DNA of 64,000 bases from Sulfurimonas sp. (GTDB lineage: Bacteria > Campylobacterota > Campylobacteria > Campylobacterales > Sulfurimonadaceae). The position numbers and the translations under genes were made by a program. Below are positions 40,454 to 50,242 of this stretch, one piece after another. Under the pieces are notes generated by a model. That model ran no database searches and was not told the origin of the DNA. It worked only from the letters and a program-made list of their open reading frames with translations. The number at the start of each line of letters is the position of its first letter. Within the stretch, counting starts at the first letter, position 1. The stretch covers positions 26,695 to 90,694 of the forward strand of contig JAUZSC010000011.1 of assembly GCA_030949825.1 (NCBI GenBank). The letters run 5' to 3'.

Positions 40454-40586
40454 TGGGACAAATGAGAAGCGCTAACTCCTCAAAAGCCTTTTAATAAACT
40501 TTTTCTGCTAAAAGCAGTAAAAGAATAACAATTACAAATGTCTGTTGCATTGTTATATCCTTTTGTTAAAGGCTGACCCTGTCCCA
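40454..40586 (-). ncRNA. Possible structured transcript enclosing a 19-aa hydrophobic ORF
   Basis: TGGGACA (40454-40460) is complementary to TGTCCCA (40580-40586). Inside that, AGCCTTT (40485-40491) is complementary to AAAGGCT (40568-40574), giving nested long-range 7-bp pairings. They bracket a tiny ORF on the minus strand. Such 5'-3' pairing is typical of type I toxin mRNAs. No antisense RNA promoter was identified with certainty. Confidence 0.3.
40491..40550 (-). CDS. 19-aa hydrophobic peptide, type I toxin-like candidate
   Basis: ATG at 40550 with AAGGA seven bases upstream. The peptide is a short hydrophobic helix (FVIVILLLLLA) with a small polar tail. Other bases between 40423 and 40690 showed no gene. 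Such peptides arise by chance in AT-rich DNA; the good ribosome site and surrounding complementarity are the only support. Confidence 0.3.
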   Translation of the reverse strand: MQQTFVIVILLLLLAEKVY

Positions 40587-40687
40587 CCTTCTCCTTCACA
40601 ATACAACTCTACATTTATAATCGCCAACTGATGACGAATAATAATATAATTTTAAAAATTTATCTAAAAATATTGCAAACTGTCACA

Positions 40688-40796
40688 TTATAAAAATTAA
40701 AAGAGTGATGTAAATCCAAGGCGCATAGTAAGGAAGTGTACGACTGTACATGACGAACGTAGCAACGCAGGAGTTACGTCGCTATTTTAATTTTTA
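40688..40796. repeat. Dispersed imperfect palindrome, copy 2
   Basis: Diverged copy of 33001-33106, sharing AAAAGAGTGATGTAA, AAGGCGCATAGT, AGGAAG, CGTAGCAACGCAG and GTCGCTATTTTAA. It sits at the end of the minus-strand gene starting at 41306, facing the plus-strand membrane gene. Confidence 0.75.
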
Positions 40797-41306
40797 AACG
40801 AAGAGAGGGTCTTGGGTTGGGTCTATCTCTTCGTAATCACCGATAATTGTATCAAACATCTTCATGGTCTTCTTCGCTTTTTCTATATGTCCGTCAAATA
40901 TTTCTTTAGATGCTGGAAATGTCTCACTAAGCTCTTGATAAATCAATATGCGTCCATGTATATGCTTGTCAATCTCAGTAAAAGCATCGACTAAATACTG
41001 TCGCCTTGTAGTATGTCTAAATAAAGCCCTCACCATCTTAACACGCTCTTTAATAGGTATAGATTCATCAATCGCTTCTGCAACTCTTTTGATATCTAAA
41101 CGAGAAAGATATACACCACTTTGTGCAGGAGAAAGAAGTTTGGATGTAAGTGCATCTACAAACTGAGGAACGGGTTCTTCATCTTCTTTATCACCAGCAT
41201 CAGGATTTTGATTGGGATCCATCATTTCCTCTGGATCCATTGAACACTTATCAGTTACAAATTTGTTAAACTCTGCTTTTAAATCATCTATGTTAAAATC
41301 GTTCAT
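40794..41306 (-). CDS. Conserved-looking acidic protein of unknown function
   Basis: 170 residues, no membrane segment. An acidic, Met/Asp-rich N-terminus (SMDPEEMMDPNQNPDAGDKE) is followed by a mostly helical region (RLDIKRVAEAIDESIPIKER, FRHTTRRQYLVDAFTEIDKH). I do not recognise the family. It is the last gene of a four-gene minus-strand set with an AroE-like protein, a polyferredoxin and a TorD-like chaperone, so a role in molybdoenzyme or Fe-S protein biogenesis is possible. Confidence 0.6.
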   Translation of the reverse strand: MNDFNIDDLKAEFNKFVTDKCSMDPEEMMDPNQNPDAGDKEDEEPVPQFVDALTSKLLSPAQSGVYLSRLDIKRVAEAIDESIPIKERVKMVRALFRHTTRRQYLVDAFTEIDKHIHGRILIYQELSETFPASKEIFDGHIEKAKKTMKMFDTIIGDYEEIDPTQDPLFV

Positions 41307-41316
41307 TATTTAGTCC

Positions 41317-42078
41317 TTAACCTTTAGTTATTATTGTATATGCTTTGGCTGTAATTTCTTCTATCATGTTATCATATCCAATATACGCAGCATCGAGATG
41401 AATTGCCCGTGTTTGAAGCGCTGAATATTCTTTAGAGTTTTTCATATCTAAAGAATATAGTGGAAATTGCGTAATCATATCGAGCTTAGCTAAATCAGAA
41501 AAATCTAAAAGAGCGTCAAAGCCTGAGAAATCAACATCCATTCCCTCTGCAATTCTATTGACATCTGCATCTGGGATTTCCATCTCTGTACAAAAGCTCA
41601 TCAGTTCTTCTAAGTTATCATAAAAATAGCTTACTTCAAAACCACATGCCATAAGAGAAAAAGCTTTTGCATGCGAAGATGTACCAAGAAGTGCTATTTT
41701 TACAGCACCTAAGTCTTTAAGCTTCTCAAGCAAGACTCGTGTTATAAACACATCACCACGCAGACGCTCTCCCTCTTTAAAAACGATATCGCACATTCCA
41801 CTTTTTTTAACAAGTTCACTAGCGCTATCTACAATTTCTACGCTTTTTGTGATGTACTCATTTGAAATAACTGCTCCATCAACCTTTGACTTTTTCATAT
41901 TAGAAAGTGTGAAGAAAAAATCATCCTCACGAATATTCATAGGAATCATCATTGCATCAACAGTATTCTTTTTAAATTTTTTATTTAAAAGTGCTGAGAA
42001 TCGACTTACTCCAGCATATTCACCTATAAAACCGAATAATTTTGTTTTATTGGAAATTTCGTTGTCATTATTCATCAT
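41317..42078 (-). CDS. Shikimate-dehydrogenase-like (AroE-fold) protein of unknown role
   Basis: 253 residues. The N-terminal half (FGFIGEYAGVSRFSALLNKK, MMIPMNIREDDFFFTLSNMK) resembles the substrate domain of AroE, but without its usual NxTxPxK motif. The second half has a Rossmann-like IALLGTSSHAKAFSLMACGF. It overlaps the start-proximal end of the ferredoxin gene by 11 bases. The altered motifs and context make ordinary shikimate reduction unlikely. Confidence 0.42.
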   Translation of the reverse strand: MMNNDNEISNKTKLFGFIGEYAGVSRFSALLNKKFKKNTVDAMMIPMNIREDDFFFTLSNMKKSKVDGAVISNEYITKSVEIVDSASELVKKSGMCDIVFKEGERLRGDVFITRVLLEKLKDLGAVKIALLGTSSHAKAFSLMACGFEVSYFYDNLEELMSFCTEMEIPDADVNRIAEGMDVDFSGFDALLDFSDLAKLDMITQFPLYSLDMKNSKEYSALQTRAIHLDAAYIGYDNMIEEITAKAYTIITKG

Positions 42079-43165
42079 CTTCTATACCCCACAATTCTCG
42101 TGCTTCTTCTTCTTCACATTTGCATCTATAACAAAGTTTATCTTTGGAATTTGTACTAAAGATGACATTACATTCATTACATCGTTTGACATTAAAAGCT
42201 ATCAAAGACTGCACACTTGGTTCAAAAAATTCTTTTATATTATAAGATGCAGATTTTGTAAGTGCATTAGGAGCACAGACATCATGGCAGATATTACACT
42301 TGATACACATAAAAGGATCAAAGTCTATTTTAGAATTTTTAATATCTGAGGTCAATGCACCTGTAGGGCATACTCTATAACACATTTGACATGCCGTACA
42401 TAGATCTTTGTCCATCAGTTTTTGCGAAGTAAAACTAATCGCGTCACTTTCAACAACATGATACTGCGACGGTTTTTCTACACGCTTTATAGCAGTAAAG
42501 AAAAGCTTTCTTTTTTGGGGAAGTTTTTTCTTCTTGAGTAAGGCTATATCTGTTTTTGCTAAAGTGTGTTCAGTGAGTTCATCTGTTGCGCGCTCAACTT
42601 CATTTTCAAAATCATGTTTTGTTTTTGCAAACGTTTTTAGATTAATCGCAGAGAGGAAACCTCTTCTATCTGTTTTTTCAGTTTTTTCATAGCTAACTTT
42701 TTGGAGTTTTATTTCAACATCACTTTCCATCGCTTCGAGTATATATGAAGCTTCTTCTTCATTTTTTAAAATCTGCTTATAACATGTAGATGCTATCTCA
42801 CAGGTATCGCAATGACCGACATCTAAAATCATCTCTTTTTTCAGTACAGCCATAGACACCAGATGCTCAACACTTAGTGCTGCGATACAAGGTACATTTT
42901 TTTTACAAGAGATGAGACTATCTTCCTCTTCAAGGTAATCAAAAAAGAAATCTGTAACCGAGAAGTCTTCAAAACCAAATGATTCAGTAGGACAGACACC
43001 ATTGCATGCTCCACAAGCAACACATAATGATAAGTTGATAGACGGTAAAGGATTTGCACCAATGACTATAGCACTTGTAGGACAAACAACTTCACACTTT
43101 TTACAAACACTATCTACGCTAAGTGAACGGACACATTTAGTAGCATCGAGATGGATTATAGACAT
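42068..43165 (-). CDS. Multi-cluster 4Fe-4S ferredoxin-type protein
   Basis: 365 residues with several Cys clusters: CKKCEVVCPTSAI, CVACGACNGVCPTES, CDTCEIASTCYKQ, CTACQMCYRVCPTGA, CIKCNICHDVCAPNA and a C-terminal zinc-ribbon-like CNECNVIF...CYRCKCEEEE. It is a soluble electron carrier or scaffold, probably cytoplasmic since there is no signal peptide. It starts one base after the TorD-like gene and overlaps the AroE-like gene. This arrangement suggests an accessory set for an anaerobic molybdo/tungsto-enzyme such as formate dehydrogenase, whose catalytic subunit is not in this window. Confidence 0.8.
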   Translation of the reverse strand: MSIIHLDATKCVRSLSVDSVCKKCEVVCPTSAIVIGANPLPSINLSLCVACGACNGVCPTESFGFEDFSVTDFFFDYLEEEDSLISCKKNVPCIAALSVEHLVSMAVLKKEMILDVGHCDTCEIASTCYKQILKNEEEASYILEAMESDVEIKLQKVSYEKTEKTDRRGFLSAINLKTFAKTKHDFENEVERATDELTEHTLAKTDIALLKKKKLPQKRKLFFTAIKRVEKPSQYHVVESDAISFTSQKLMDKDLCTACQMCYRVCPTGALTSDIKNSKIDFDPFMCIKCNICHDVCAPNALTKSASYNIKEFFEPSVQSLIAFNVKRCNECNVIFSTNSKDKLCYRCKCEEEEARELWGIEDDE

Positions 43166-43783
43166 TTATATCTTTAACTCGCTGAGAAGATACTCGTTGT
43201 CGCTTAAAAGAAATTCTAAAGCCATATCTGCAGCATCAAAATACAATGGTGTTCTTGCCTCGTATTTCATATTTATCAAATACAGAGGAGCCCATTTAAG
43301 AAGATGTTTGTTTAAAAATTCTTTTTGTGTTTCTCTTATTTCTTTAAGTGCATCTGTATTATCATCTTCAAGTGCTTTCATTTCAGCATTTACTAAATGA
43401 TGCATAAATTCTAATTCTATTCCGATATGGTCCGATGAAACAGCGCGGGCAGCTTCATAATCAACCATAAAGTCATAAGCACTGTAAATATCTGTAACAG
43501 GATTAGCACCACCTGTTTCAATCATCTGATCATCGCGTGTATAGAATGTTTCATAGGGAATAAGGTGTAATACAGAAAGATTTACAAAGTCTGGATTAAA
43601 GTATTCTTCTAAAAGTTTTTTATTGCCCACAGTTTGAAGTTGTTCCCAATCTCTAAGCGTTGGGAAAAATTCTAAAATATTTTTATCGTCTTTAATTGTT
43701 TGAAGTAATTCTTCAGTTAATTCTTGAAGTAGTATCCGTGATAAAAGTGCATAAATATTTATTCTTGATTTAGTCTGTTCCAA
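43166..43783 (-). CDS. TorD/DmsD-family redox-enzyme maturation chaperone
   Basis: 205 residues, all helical. The family pattern is seen in RINIYALLSRILLQELTEEL, the HLIPYETFYTRDD block (equivalent of the PYESVY motif) and HIGIELEFMHHL followed by EFLNKHLLKWAPLY. TorD-type chaperones bind twin-arginine leader peptides and hold molybdoenzymes for cofactor insertion. It is the first gene of the four-gene set. Confidence 0.8.
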   Translation of the reverse strand: MEQTKSRINIYALLSRILLQELTEELLQTIKDDKNILEFFPTLRDWEQLQTVGNKKLLEEYFNPDFVNLSVLHLIPYETFYTRDDQMIETGGANPVTDIYSAYDFMVDYEAARAVSSDHIGIELEFMHHLVNAEMKALEDDNTDALKEIRETQKEFLNKHLLKWAPLYLINMKYEARTPLYFDAADMALEFLLSDNEYLLSELKI

Positions 43784-43848
43784 TTATAGTCCTTTTTATG
43801 AAAAAGATTTTACCCAAAAATTATAAAGCTAGGATTAGTAGCTTATTT

Positions 43849-45667
43849 TTACTTCTCATTTTCATGATAAATTGATAATGATGGAAAAGCAAATTCTATA
43901 TTGTTTTTTTCAAAAATCTCCATAATTCTATGCATCACTTCTTCTTTTGTTTGGAGCCAGTCTTGCCAGTCTGTACTTTTAGTAAAACAATATACCAAAA
44001 TATTCATACTCGAATCAGCGAATTCATCTAAATATACTAAAAGCGTTTTTTTAATCCCTAAGGCATCATCTTTTGAAACAAGCTTTGTGCTTTCTCTTTG
44101 CTTATACTTATATGCTGTATTTTCAGTTGCTATATCTTCATGCATATCGAGCATCGCTCTTATTTCGTTTACAGTATTTTTAATATCTGCGGATGATGAG
44201 CCGTATTTAATTCCTAGATTCATCTTAATTCGACGACCGAGATTTCTTTTGTTCCAGTTTTTCACACCTTGGTTTGCAAGAATCGCATTTGGAATCGCGA
44301 TAAGTGCATTGTCAAAGGTTCTTAGTGTTGTAACTCTCGTTCCAATCTCAATAACAACGCCCTCCTTGTCTTCAACAACAATCCAGTCACCTTGTGCAAA
44401 AACATCACTAAATAAAATGGACAATGTTCCAAAAAAGTTAGCTAAAGAATCTTTAGCAGCAAGTGCAACAGCAAAACCACCGATACCAAGACCAGATAAT
44501 ACAGCCGTTAGGTTAGCACCAGCAAAATGCAGGACAATAAGAATTCCTAAAATTAAAATAATAAAATTTAAAATCTTTATTCCTACATTAATTAAATCAT
44601 TTTTAATCTTTTCATTATTGTTCTCAATCTCATGCACTTTAATTTTTGCAACAACATTTACAACTTTAAAAACTATAAATGTAAAAATCGCAGCATAAAT
44701 CATATTAAAAAACTTAGCTACTATTTCTATAGAATTAAAATCATTATATACATATACAATCATATTTATATTTATAACAAGGATAAGCCTGCCCAGCGGA
44801 CTTCTCATAACATGAAGGATTTCTTTTGAGTAGCGAGGAGAACTTTCTATGTTGGAAATATTTTTTTCCAATACATAATATAAAATCTTTTTCATAGCAA
44901 AAATTAAAATAATTAAAAAAGCGATAGAAAGAAGCTTGACTATATTTAATCCATAGTTTTCAAGAATCGGATTTATTGTCCTTGATACTTGCGAATTATT
45001 TAAAATTAAAACAGCTCCGATTAGATTATACTTAGAATATTTATTTAACCTATACATCTTATGCTCTGACATGTATAAATAGTTAATCACATCTACATTA
45101 ATATCTATAAGCGCATAAAATTCTTTGATATTTTGTTTGGCTTGTGTCAATGACTTAGAGCTACTCTTGCCTTGTAAAACCTTTTTATAATCAACTCGGT
45201 TTAGAAGTTCATTTTCTACTTGGTTTTGAGTAATAAATTGATTTAACTTTTTAGAAAATGTTGTATTATCTGCATCATCTAAAGAAGCTAAAATATTACT
45301 CAACATTTTACTTTGATTATTTAAAATTTTATATGATTTTACTTGTATCTCATCTCGAAGTACAGCATTTTTATTTCCAGCTCGACGATTGATTTGTATG
45401 ATTTTTTTCTAAGGCAAATATTTCTGTATCGTAAACACCAACATTATCTATATATTTTTGCTTATTACTCATGATTTGTTCTAATGAATGACTGTAGCTT
45501 AGCTTTTGTTTTAAAAGGATATTTTTTATTTCACCTTGTGTAATATTATTATCATTCAGCCTATCCATATAGTGCATCTGCTGTGTAACAAAAGCATCGT
45601 ATTTAAGTTCACTAGAGAATACGCTTGTGCTAAAAAGTAAAAGTAAAAGTAAAAAAAGTTTTGATAT
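43849..45667 (-). pseudogene. MscS-family mechanosensitive channel with long N-terminal region, frameshifted
   Basis: Releases solutes on hypo-osmotic shock. The C-terminal half has the MscS pore and beta domain (GANLTAVLSGLGIGGFAVAL, AAKDSLANFFGTLSILFSDV, GDWIVVEDKEGVVIEIGTRV, IPNAILANQGVKNW). Upstream are further membrane helices and a coiled-coil periplasmic region after a signal-like KLFLLLLLLFSTSVFSS. The frame breaks near 45408 (seven A for six). The N-terminus has no AUG: it reads back to AUA codons right at the gdhA stop, so the start is unresolved. Repaired length is about 600. Confidence 0.83.
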
Positions 45668-47031
45668 TATACTCCTTCAGCAATCATCGCATCTGCTACT
45701 TTTTTAAATCCTGCTATGTTTGCACCATCAACATAATTACCTTCGACTCCATACTCTTTTGCAGTTAAGGCAACCCGTTTACATATTTCTTGCATTGTTA
45801 GTTTTAGCTTATCATCAACTTTTTCAAAACTCCATTTACTCATCGAAGCATTTTGACTCATTTCAAATTCACTTACAGCTACCCCACCAGCATTGGCAGC
45901 CTTTGCAGGAGCAAAACATATTTTATGCGATAAAAAATCATTGATAGCTTTTGGAGTCGATGGCATATTTGCACCCTCTGTAACACTAACACAGCCATTT
46001 ATAATCAAATTCCTAGCATCTATGTCATTAAGTTCATTTTGTGTTGCACAAGGAAAAGCAGCATAACAAGGAATATCCCAAACTGCATGTGCTCCCTCTG
46101 GATACTCTTCTGCTGGTATATATTTTGCCTGAGGATGTGTTTTTATATACTCTTTTAGTGAAGCTCTTTTTTCTAACTTAATCTCTTTGAGTAAGCATAA
46201 GTCTACGCCTCTAGAATCATAAATAGTTCCCTTAGAATCAGTACATGTCACAGTAATCGCACCAATCTGCTGTAGTTTTTCAATCGCATGAAGAGCAACA
46301 TTTCCAGCACCACTTACAGTACAAACTTTACCTTCAAGTGATTCTTTAGCTTCAATCTCAAGCATTGTTTGTGTGAAATAAACTGCTCCATATCCGGTAG
46401 CTTCTGGTCGCATGAGTGAGCCTCCGAAAAATGATGGTTTACCTGTTAAAACACCTTCAAATGAAGAAGTGATTTTTTTATACTCTCCAAAAAGGTATCC
46501 TATCTCGCGAGTACCAACTCCAATATCTCCAGCAGGAACATCGATTCGAGGACCGATATACTTACGAAGTTCACGCATAAAAGCAGAACAGAACTTCATC
46601 ACCTCAAAGTCACTTTTTCCCTTAGGGTCGAAATCACTTCCACCTTTACCCCCACCTATTGGTAAACCTGTAAGTGCATTTTTTAAAATCTGCTCAAAGC
46701 CAAGAAATTTTAAAATCCCTTCATTTACACTCGGGTGAAAACGAAGTCCACCTTTGTATGGTCCAAGCGCATTGTTAAACTGTACTCTATATCCCGTATT
46801 TACTTTTATGTTTTGCTTGTCGTCCATCCATGTTACTTTAAACTTAATGATTCTATCAGGAACAACTAAGCGCTCTAGTATCGCATATTTTTTATATTTA
46901 TCATCTGATTCAAGTAATGGTGCTATTGAATATATCACCTCTTCCATAGCTTGAAAAAACACCGCATTTTCTGCACAGTTTCCACTTTCAAATTTTTTTA
47001 TTTCGTCTTCTACTATTCCCACTTTATTCAT
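45667..47031 (-). CDS. gdhA: NADP-type glutamate dehydrogenase
   Basis: Reductively aminates 2-oxoglutarate to glutamate. 454 residues, hexameric bacterial type. It has GPYKGGLRFHPSVNEGILKF, LPIGGGKGGSDFDPKGKSDF (catalytic Lys region), PAGDIGVGTREIGYLFGEYK, VSGAGNVALHAIEKL and a C-terminal AGGVAVSEFEMSQNASMSKW. Intact. Its stop coincides with the beginning of the MscS reading frame. Confidence 0.96.
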   Translation of the reverse strand: MNKVGIVEDEIKKFESGNCAENAVFFQAMEEVIYSIAPLLESDDKYKKYAILERLVVPDRIIKFKVTWMDDKQNIKVNTGYRVQFNNALGPYKGGLRFHPSVNEGILKFLGFEQILKNALTGLPIGGGKGGSDFDPKGKSDFEVMKFCSAFMRELRKYIGPRIDVPAGDIGVGTREIGYLFGEYKKITSSFEGVLTGKPSFFGGSLMRPEATGYGAVYFTQTMLEIEAKESLEGKVCTVSGAGNVALHAIEKLQQIGAITVTCTDSKGTIYDSRGVDLCLLKEIKLEKRASLKEYIKTHPQAKYIPAEEYPEGAHAVWDIPCYAAFPCATQNELNDIDARNLIINGCVSVTEGANMPSTPKAINDFLSHKICFAPAKAANAGGVAVSEFEMSQNASMSKWSFEKVDDKLKLTMQEICKRVALTAKEYGVEGNYVDGANIAGFKKVADAMIAEGV

Positions 47032-47076
47032 CCTACTTATTTAGTTTATTTTTTATACTATCACAACAAACTTCTA

Positions 47077-47448
47077 CTAATCCCAATCATCGTATTTTGA
47101 GCTAACATGTTTGTCTTTTTTATAACGCTTAGCATTTTTACTCTTGTCAAGTTGATTTGAAGCATAAATAATCTCTTCTTTAATATCTTCTATATCTTTT
47201 TCGGAGTCTTTAAAAGAGGCCATTTTTTTAACTAAGTTTTGCAAATCTTTTAGCTCACCCTTATACAAATCAATCTCGCCAATTCTATTTAAGAGTTTTA
47301 AAGCATTGTCTATTTTTTTTATAAAACCTTTTTTACTAAGCTGGGGCGTATTCATTAAATAAGAAATTATACTTTTATGAAAGCGTTCTAACGCTCTTAT
47401 ATAACGAAGTCTATTTGAAGAGTCTATAACTTTTTGTGAAGCTGCCAT
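47077..47448 (-). CDS. Helical protein of unknown function
   Basis: 123 residues, basic and predicted all-helical, with coiled-coil character (KKIDNALKLLNRIGEIDLYK, FKDSEKDIEDIKEEIIYASN) and a Lys-rich tail. No family was recognised. It is divergent from the rhodanese gene and shares its 70-base promoter region. Confidence 0.55.
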   Translation of the reverse strand: MAASQKVIDSSNRLRYIRALERFHKSIISYLMNTPQLSKKGFIKKIDNALKLLNRIGEIDLYKGELKDLQNLVKKMASFKDSEKDIEDIKEEIIYASNQLDKSKNAKRYKKDKHVSSKYDDWD

Positions 47449-47517
47449 TTTTATCCTAAGATTTGTATCTGATACTTTGCTATACTTTCAAAATTATAAC
47501 ACTTTTATCGGAGAAAA

Positions 47518-47916
47518 ATGAAAAATTTTATTTTAACACTCTTAATTCTTAGTACTTCTTTATGTGCTGAATTGAAAAATGAGTATTTAAGCAAGAAACT
47601 TATAGACTCTAAAATACCAATTGTTGATATTCGTACAGTTGGAGAATGGAAAGAGACAGGTATACTCAGAGGTTCTATTGCTCTTGAGTTTTTTAACGAA
47701 AAAGGAGAATATAACATTCCACTTTTTTTAAAAGAACTGAACAAAAAAGTAGACACTACAAAACCTTTTGCACTTATATGCCGTACAGGAAGCAGAACGA
47801 GTATGGTTTCTGCATATCTTGTCGATACATATAACTATAAAGTTACCAATGTAAAAGGCGGAATAATGATTCATAATATGAAAAAAGAGAATATGGATTT
47901 TGTTCAGTATAAATAA
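47518..47916 (+). CDS. Periplasmic rhodanese-like protein
   Basis: 132 residues. The signal peptide FILTLLILSTSLCA is followed by a single rhodanese domain (IVDIRTVGEWKETGILRGSI) with the catalytic loop CRTGSRTSM (Cys about residue 88). Probably sulfur-transfer or redox handling in the periplasm. Its stop overlaps the start of a tiny membrane protein (TAATG). Confidence 0.88.
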   Translation: MKNFILTLLILSTSLCAELKNEYLSKKLIDSKIPIVDIRTVGEWKETGILRGSIALEFFNEKGEYNIPLFLKELNKKVDTTKPFALICRTGSRTSMVSAYLVDTYNYKVTNVKGGIMIHNMKKENMDFVQYK

Positions 47917-48032
47917 TGCCACCATTTATAAAGTTTCTTTTTTTCCTTACACTAAGATTGCTCATAACTTTTAGCATCTTAGGTTTTTTTATCTTCATTT
48001 TATGGGGAATTCTTTATCTAATTTTTGTTTAA
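47916..48032 (+). CDS. Small membrane protein (38 aa)
   Basis: The ATG at 47916 overlaps the rhodanese stop, which supports real translation. Almost the whole peptide is hydrophobic (FLFFLTLRLLITFSILGFFI then LWGILYLIFV). No family was recognised; it may anchor or partner the rhodanese. Confidence 0.5.
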   Translation: MPPFIKFLFFLTLRLLITFSILGFFIFILWGILYLIFV

Positions 48033-48094
48033 CTAGCTTTAATCTTTATTTTTTATGTTAAAATATGAAATAATTTGTTATAAAGGAATCTTTT

Positions 48095-50242
48095 ATGTTA
48101 AGAAAAATGTCGATAAAAGTAAAAATGAGTTTAATGATAATAATACCTGCTATTGCTATCGTTACATTATTAAGTATAGATAGTTACAAAAGTTATAATA
48201 ATTATAATGAATTATTGCAGATAGAAGAAGCAACTATCTTAGCTACAAAAATAAGCGCTATGGTTCACAACACGCAAAAAGAGCGCGGAGCATCTGCTGG
48301 CTTCATAAGTTCTTCTGGAAAAAACTTTAAAAATGCACTCATACAAATCAGAAAAGACACAGATAAAACAATAAGCGAGATGCAAACTTTTTATAAGACT
48401 ATGAATTTTTCAGTCTATCCTCAAGAAATGCAAACAAAAATGGCTGATGCAATGCATCGTTTAAGTAAGATAAACGCAACACGAACTCATGTTAATTCCT
48501 TAACATACAATGTATCTCAAACTGTTTCTTATTACACACCTCTTAATGCGGATTTTCTTGACATGATTGCACATATTGCTAAAGCAAGTTCAAACAAACA
48601 AATGACAACTTCACTTACAGCTTTTGCAAACTATCTCTACTCAAAAGAAAGAGCTGGAATTGAAAGGGCTATTATGGCAGTAACTTTTACTAAAAACTCT
48701 TTTCCTGATGGTCTTTATGCTAAGTTTGTTAAGCTATTGAGTCAGCAAGACACTTATATCAATAGATTTTTGTTTCTTGATTCTAAAGAAAATATCTCTT
48801 TTTATAAACAAACCTTAGCTGGAGAAGCAGTTGATGAAGTAACAAGAATGCGAAAAATCGCTCTTTCAAATATAGATGGAGGTTTTTCTATAAAATCTCA
48901 ATATTGGTTTGAAATGATAAGTACAAAAATAAACCTCTTAAAGAAGATTGAAAATCATTTATCAGACAATATTCTAATTCAAGTTAAATCGCTAGAAAAT
49001 AAAGCAAAATCGAATATGATAATAAGTATCGTAGAAGGTATTGTCATGATGACTCTTATACTCGCTTTTGGATTCTATGTTGCAAATGGATTAATAAAAA
49101 GAATCTCTAACTTTAAAGATGCTCTCGATGAGATTGTATCTACAAATGATTTTTCTCACACTATAAGCTCTACTTCTCAAGATGAGTTAGGTTCAATTAT
49201 AAAGTCTGCAAATCATACAATCAATGCAGCAAATAATGCTATAGAACAAGCGACTGCCGCACTTAATAAATCAGAGCAACATTCAGAAGAAAGTCAACAG
49301 CAATTAAAAACAAATAAACTCACTTTAAAACTAACCGATTTACTAAGTGATGGAGCTACTTCTGGCTTAGCTATGGTTCAAAATGGCATGACTAATAACA
49401 TGGATGCCATTGATGAGATTAATCAAAAAAATGAACAAACATCAAATATCGTTATTGAAGTACAAGATTCTACTGCGCAAATGGGAGAATCACTCAACAA
49501 TATCTCTCATAAAATGCAAGACAGCAGAGAAAATTCTGATCAATTAACAAATAGTGTAAACGAGATTACCAATGTAATCGCACTTATCAAAGATATTTCA
49601 GATCAAACAAATTTACTTGCTCTTAATGCAGCCATAGAAGCAGCAAGAGCAGGTGAACATGGTCGAGGCTTCGCGGTTGTTGCTGATGAAGTTAGAAAAC
49701 TTGCTGAGCGTACACAAAAGGCAACAAGTGAGGTTGAAGTAAACATTAACCTCCTTAAACAAAATTCTTCTGCAATGGCAGAGTTTTCAGAGCAAATGGA
49801 TTCGGAGATATCAAATTCTCTAAATAATCTTGATAGCTTCAATGAAAATCTAAATGAACTTGTTCAAAGCGCACATGAGACAAAAGAAAAAAATACGTTA
49901 ATATCAAATAAAATGTTCCTAAATCTCGCAAAAATAGATCATGTGGTGTTTAAACTTCAAGGTTACCAAGGCGTCTTTAAAAATAATGATACCCTCTCTT
50001 TTTCTGACCATACACAATGTCGTTTTGGAAAATGGAAAGCAACACAAGGAAAAGAAATATTTTCAGCTAATCCATCTTTTTCAAAGATAGATACTCCACA
50101 TAAAGCAGTTCATGATGCTGTTAAGACTGTTCCCCAATATATTAAAAATGGTTCAACTCAAAATGCTGATAAAATAATTGAAGCATTTACAACTGCAGAA
50201 GAAAAATCTAAAGAGCTGTTTAACATTTTAAATGAACTTTAA
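48095..50242 (+). CDS. Methyl-accepting chemotaxis protein with NIT sensor and C-terminal CZB domain
   Basis: 715 residues. Membrane helix one ([16 protein letters not shown]) is followed by a periplasmic all-helical NIT-type nitrate/nitrite-sensing domain ([20 protein letters not shown]), membrane helix two ([15 protein letters not shown]), HAMP and the signalling hairpin ([37 protein letters not shown]). The C-terminus is a zinc-binding CZB domain ([25 protein letters not shown]). It likely steers movement toward or away from nitrogen oxides, with zinc or hypochlorite modulating the cytoplasmic end. It is convergent with the RND gene. Confidence 0.9.
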   Translation: MLRKMSIKVKMSLMIIIPAIAIVTLLSIDSYKSYNNYNELLQIEEATILATKISAMVHNTQKERGASAGFISSSGKNFKNALIQIRKDTDKTISEMQTFYKTMNFSVYPQEMQTKMADAMHRLSKINATRTHVNSLTYNVSQTVSYYTPLNADFLDMIAHIAKASSNKQMTTSLTAFANYLYSKERAGIERAIMAVTFTKNSFPDGLYAKFVKLLSQQDTYINRFLFLDSKENISFYKQTLAGEAVDEVTRMRKIALSNIDGGFSIKSQYWFEMISTKINLLKKIENHLSDNILIQVKSLENKAKSNMIISIVEGIVMMTLILAFGFYVANGLIKRISNFKDALDEIVSTNDFSHTISSTSQDELGSIIKSANHTINAANNAIEQATAALNKSEQHSEESQQQLKTNKLTLKLTDLLSDGATSGLAMVQNGMTNNMDAIDEINQKNEQTSNIVIEVQDSTAQMGESLNNISHKMQDSRENSDQLTNSVNEITNVIALIKDISDQTNLLALNAAIEAARAGEHGRGFAVVADEVRKLAERTQKATSEVEVNINLLKQNSSAMAEFSEQMDSEISNSLNNLDSFNENLNELVQSAHETKEKNTLISNKMFLNLAKIDHVVFKLQGYQGVFKNNDTLSFSDHTQCRFGKWKATQGKEIFSANPSFSKIDTPHKAVHDAVKTVPQYIKNGSTQNADKIIEAFTTAEEKSKELFNILNEL

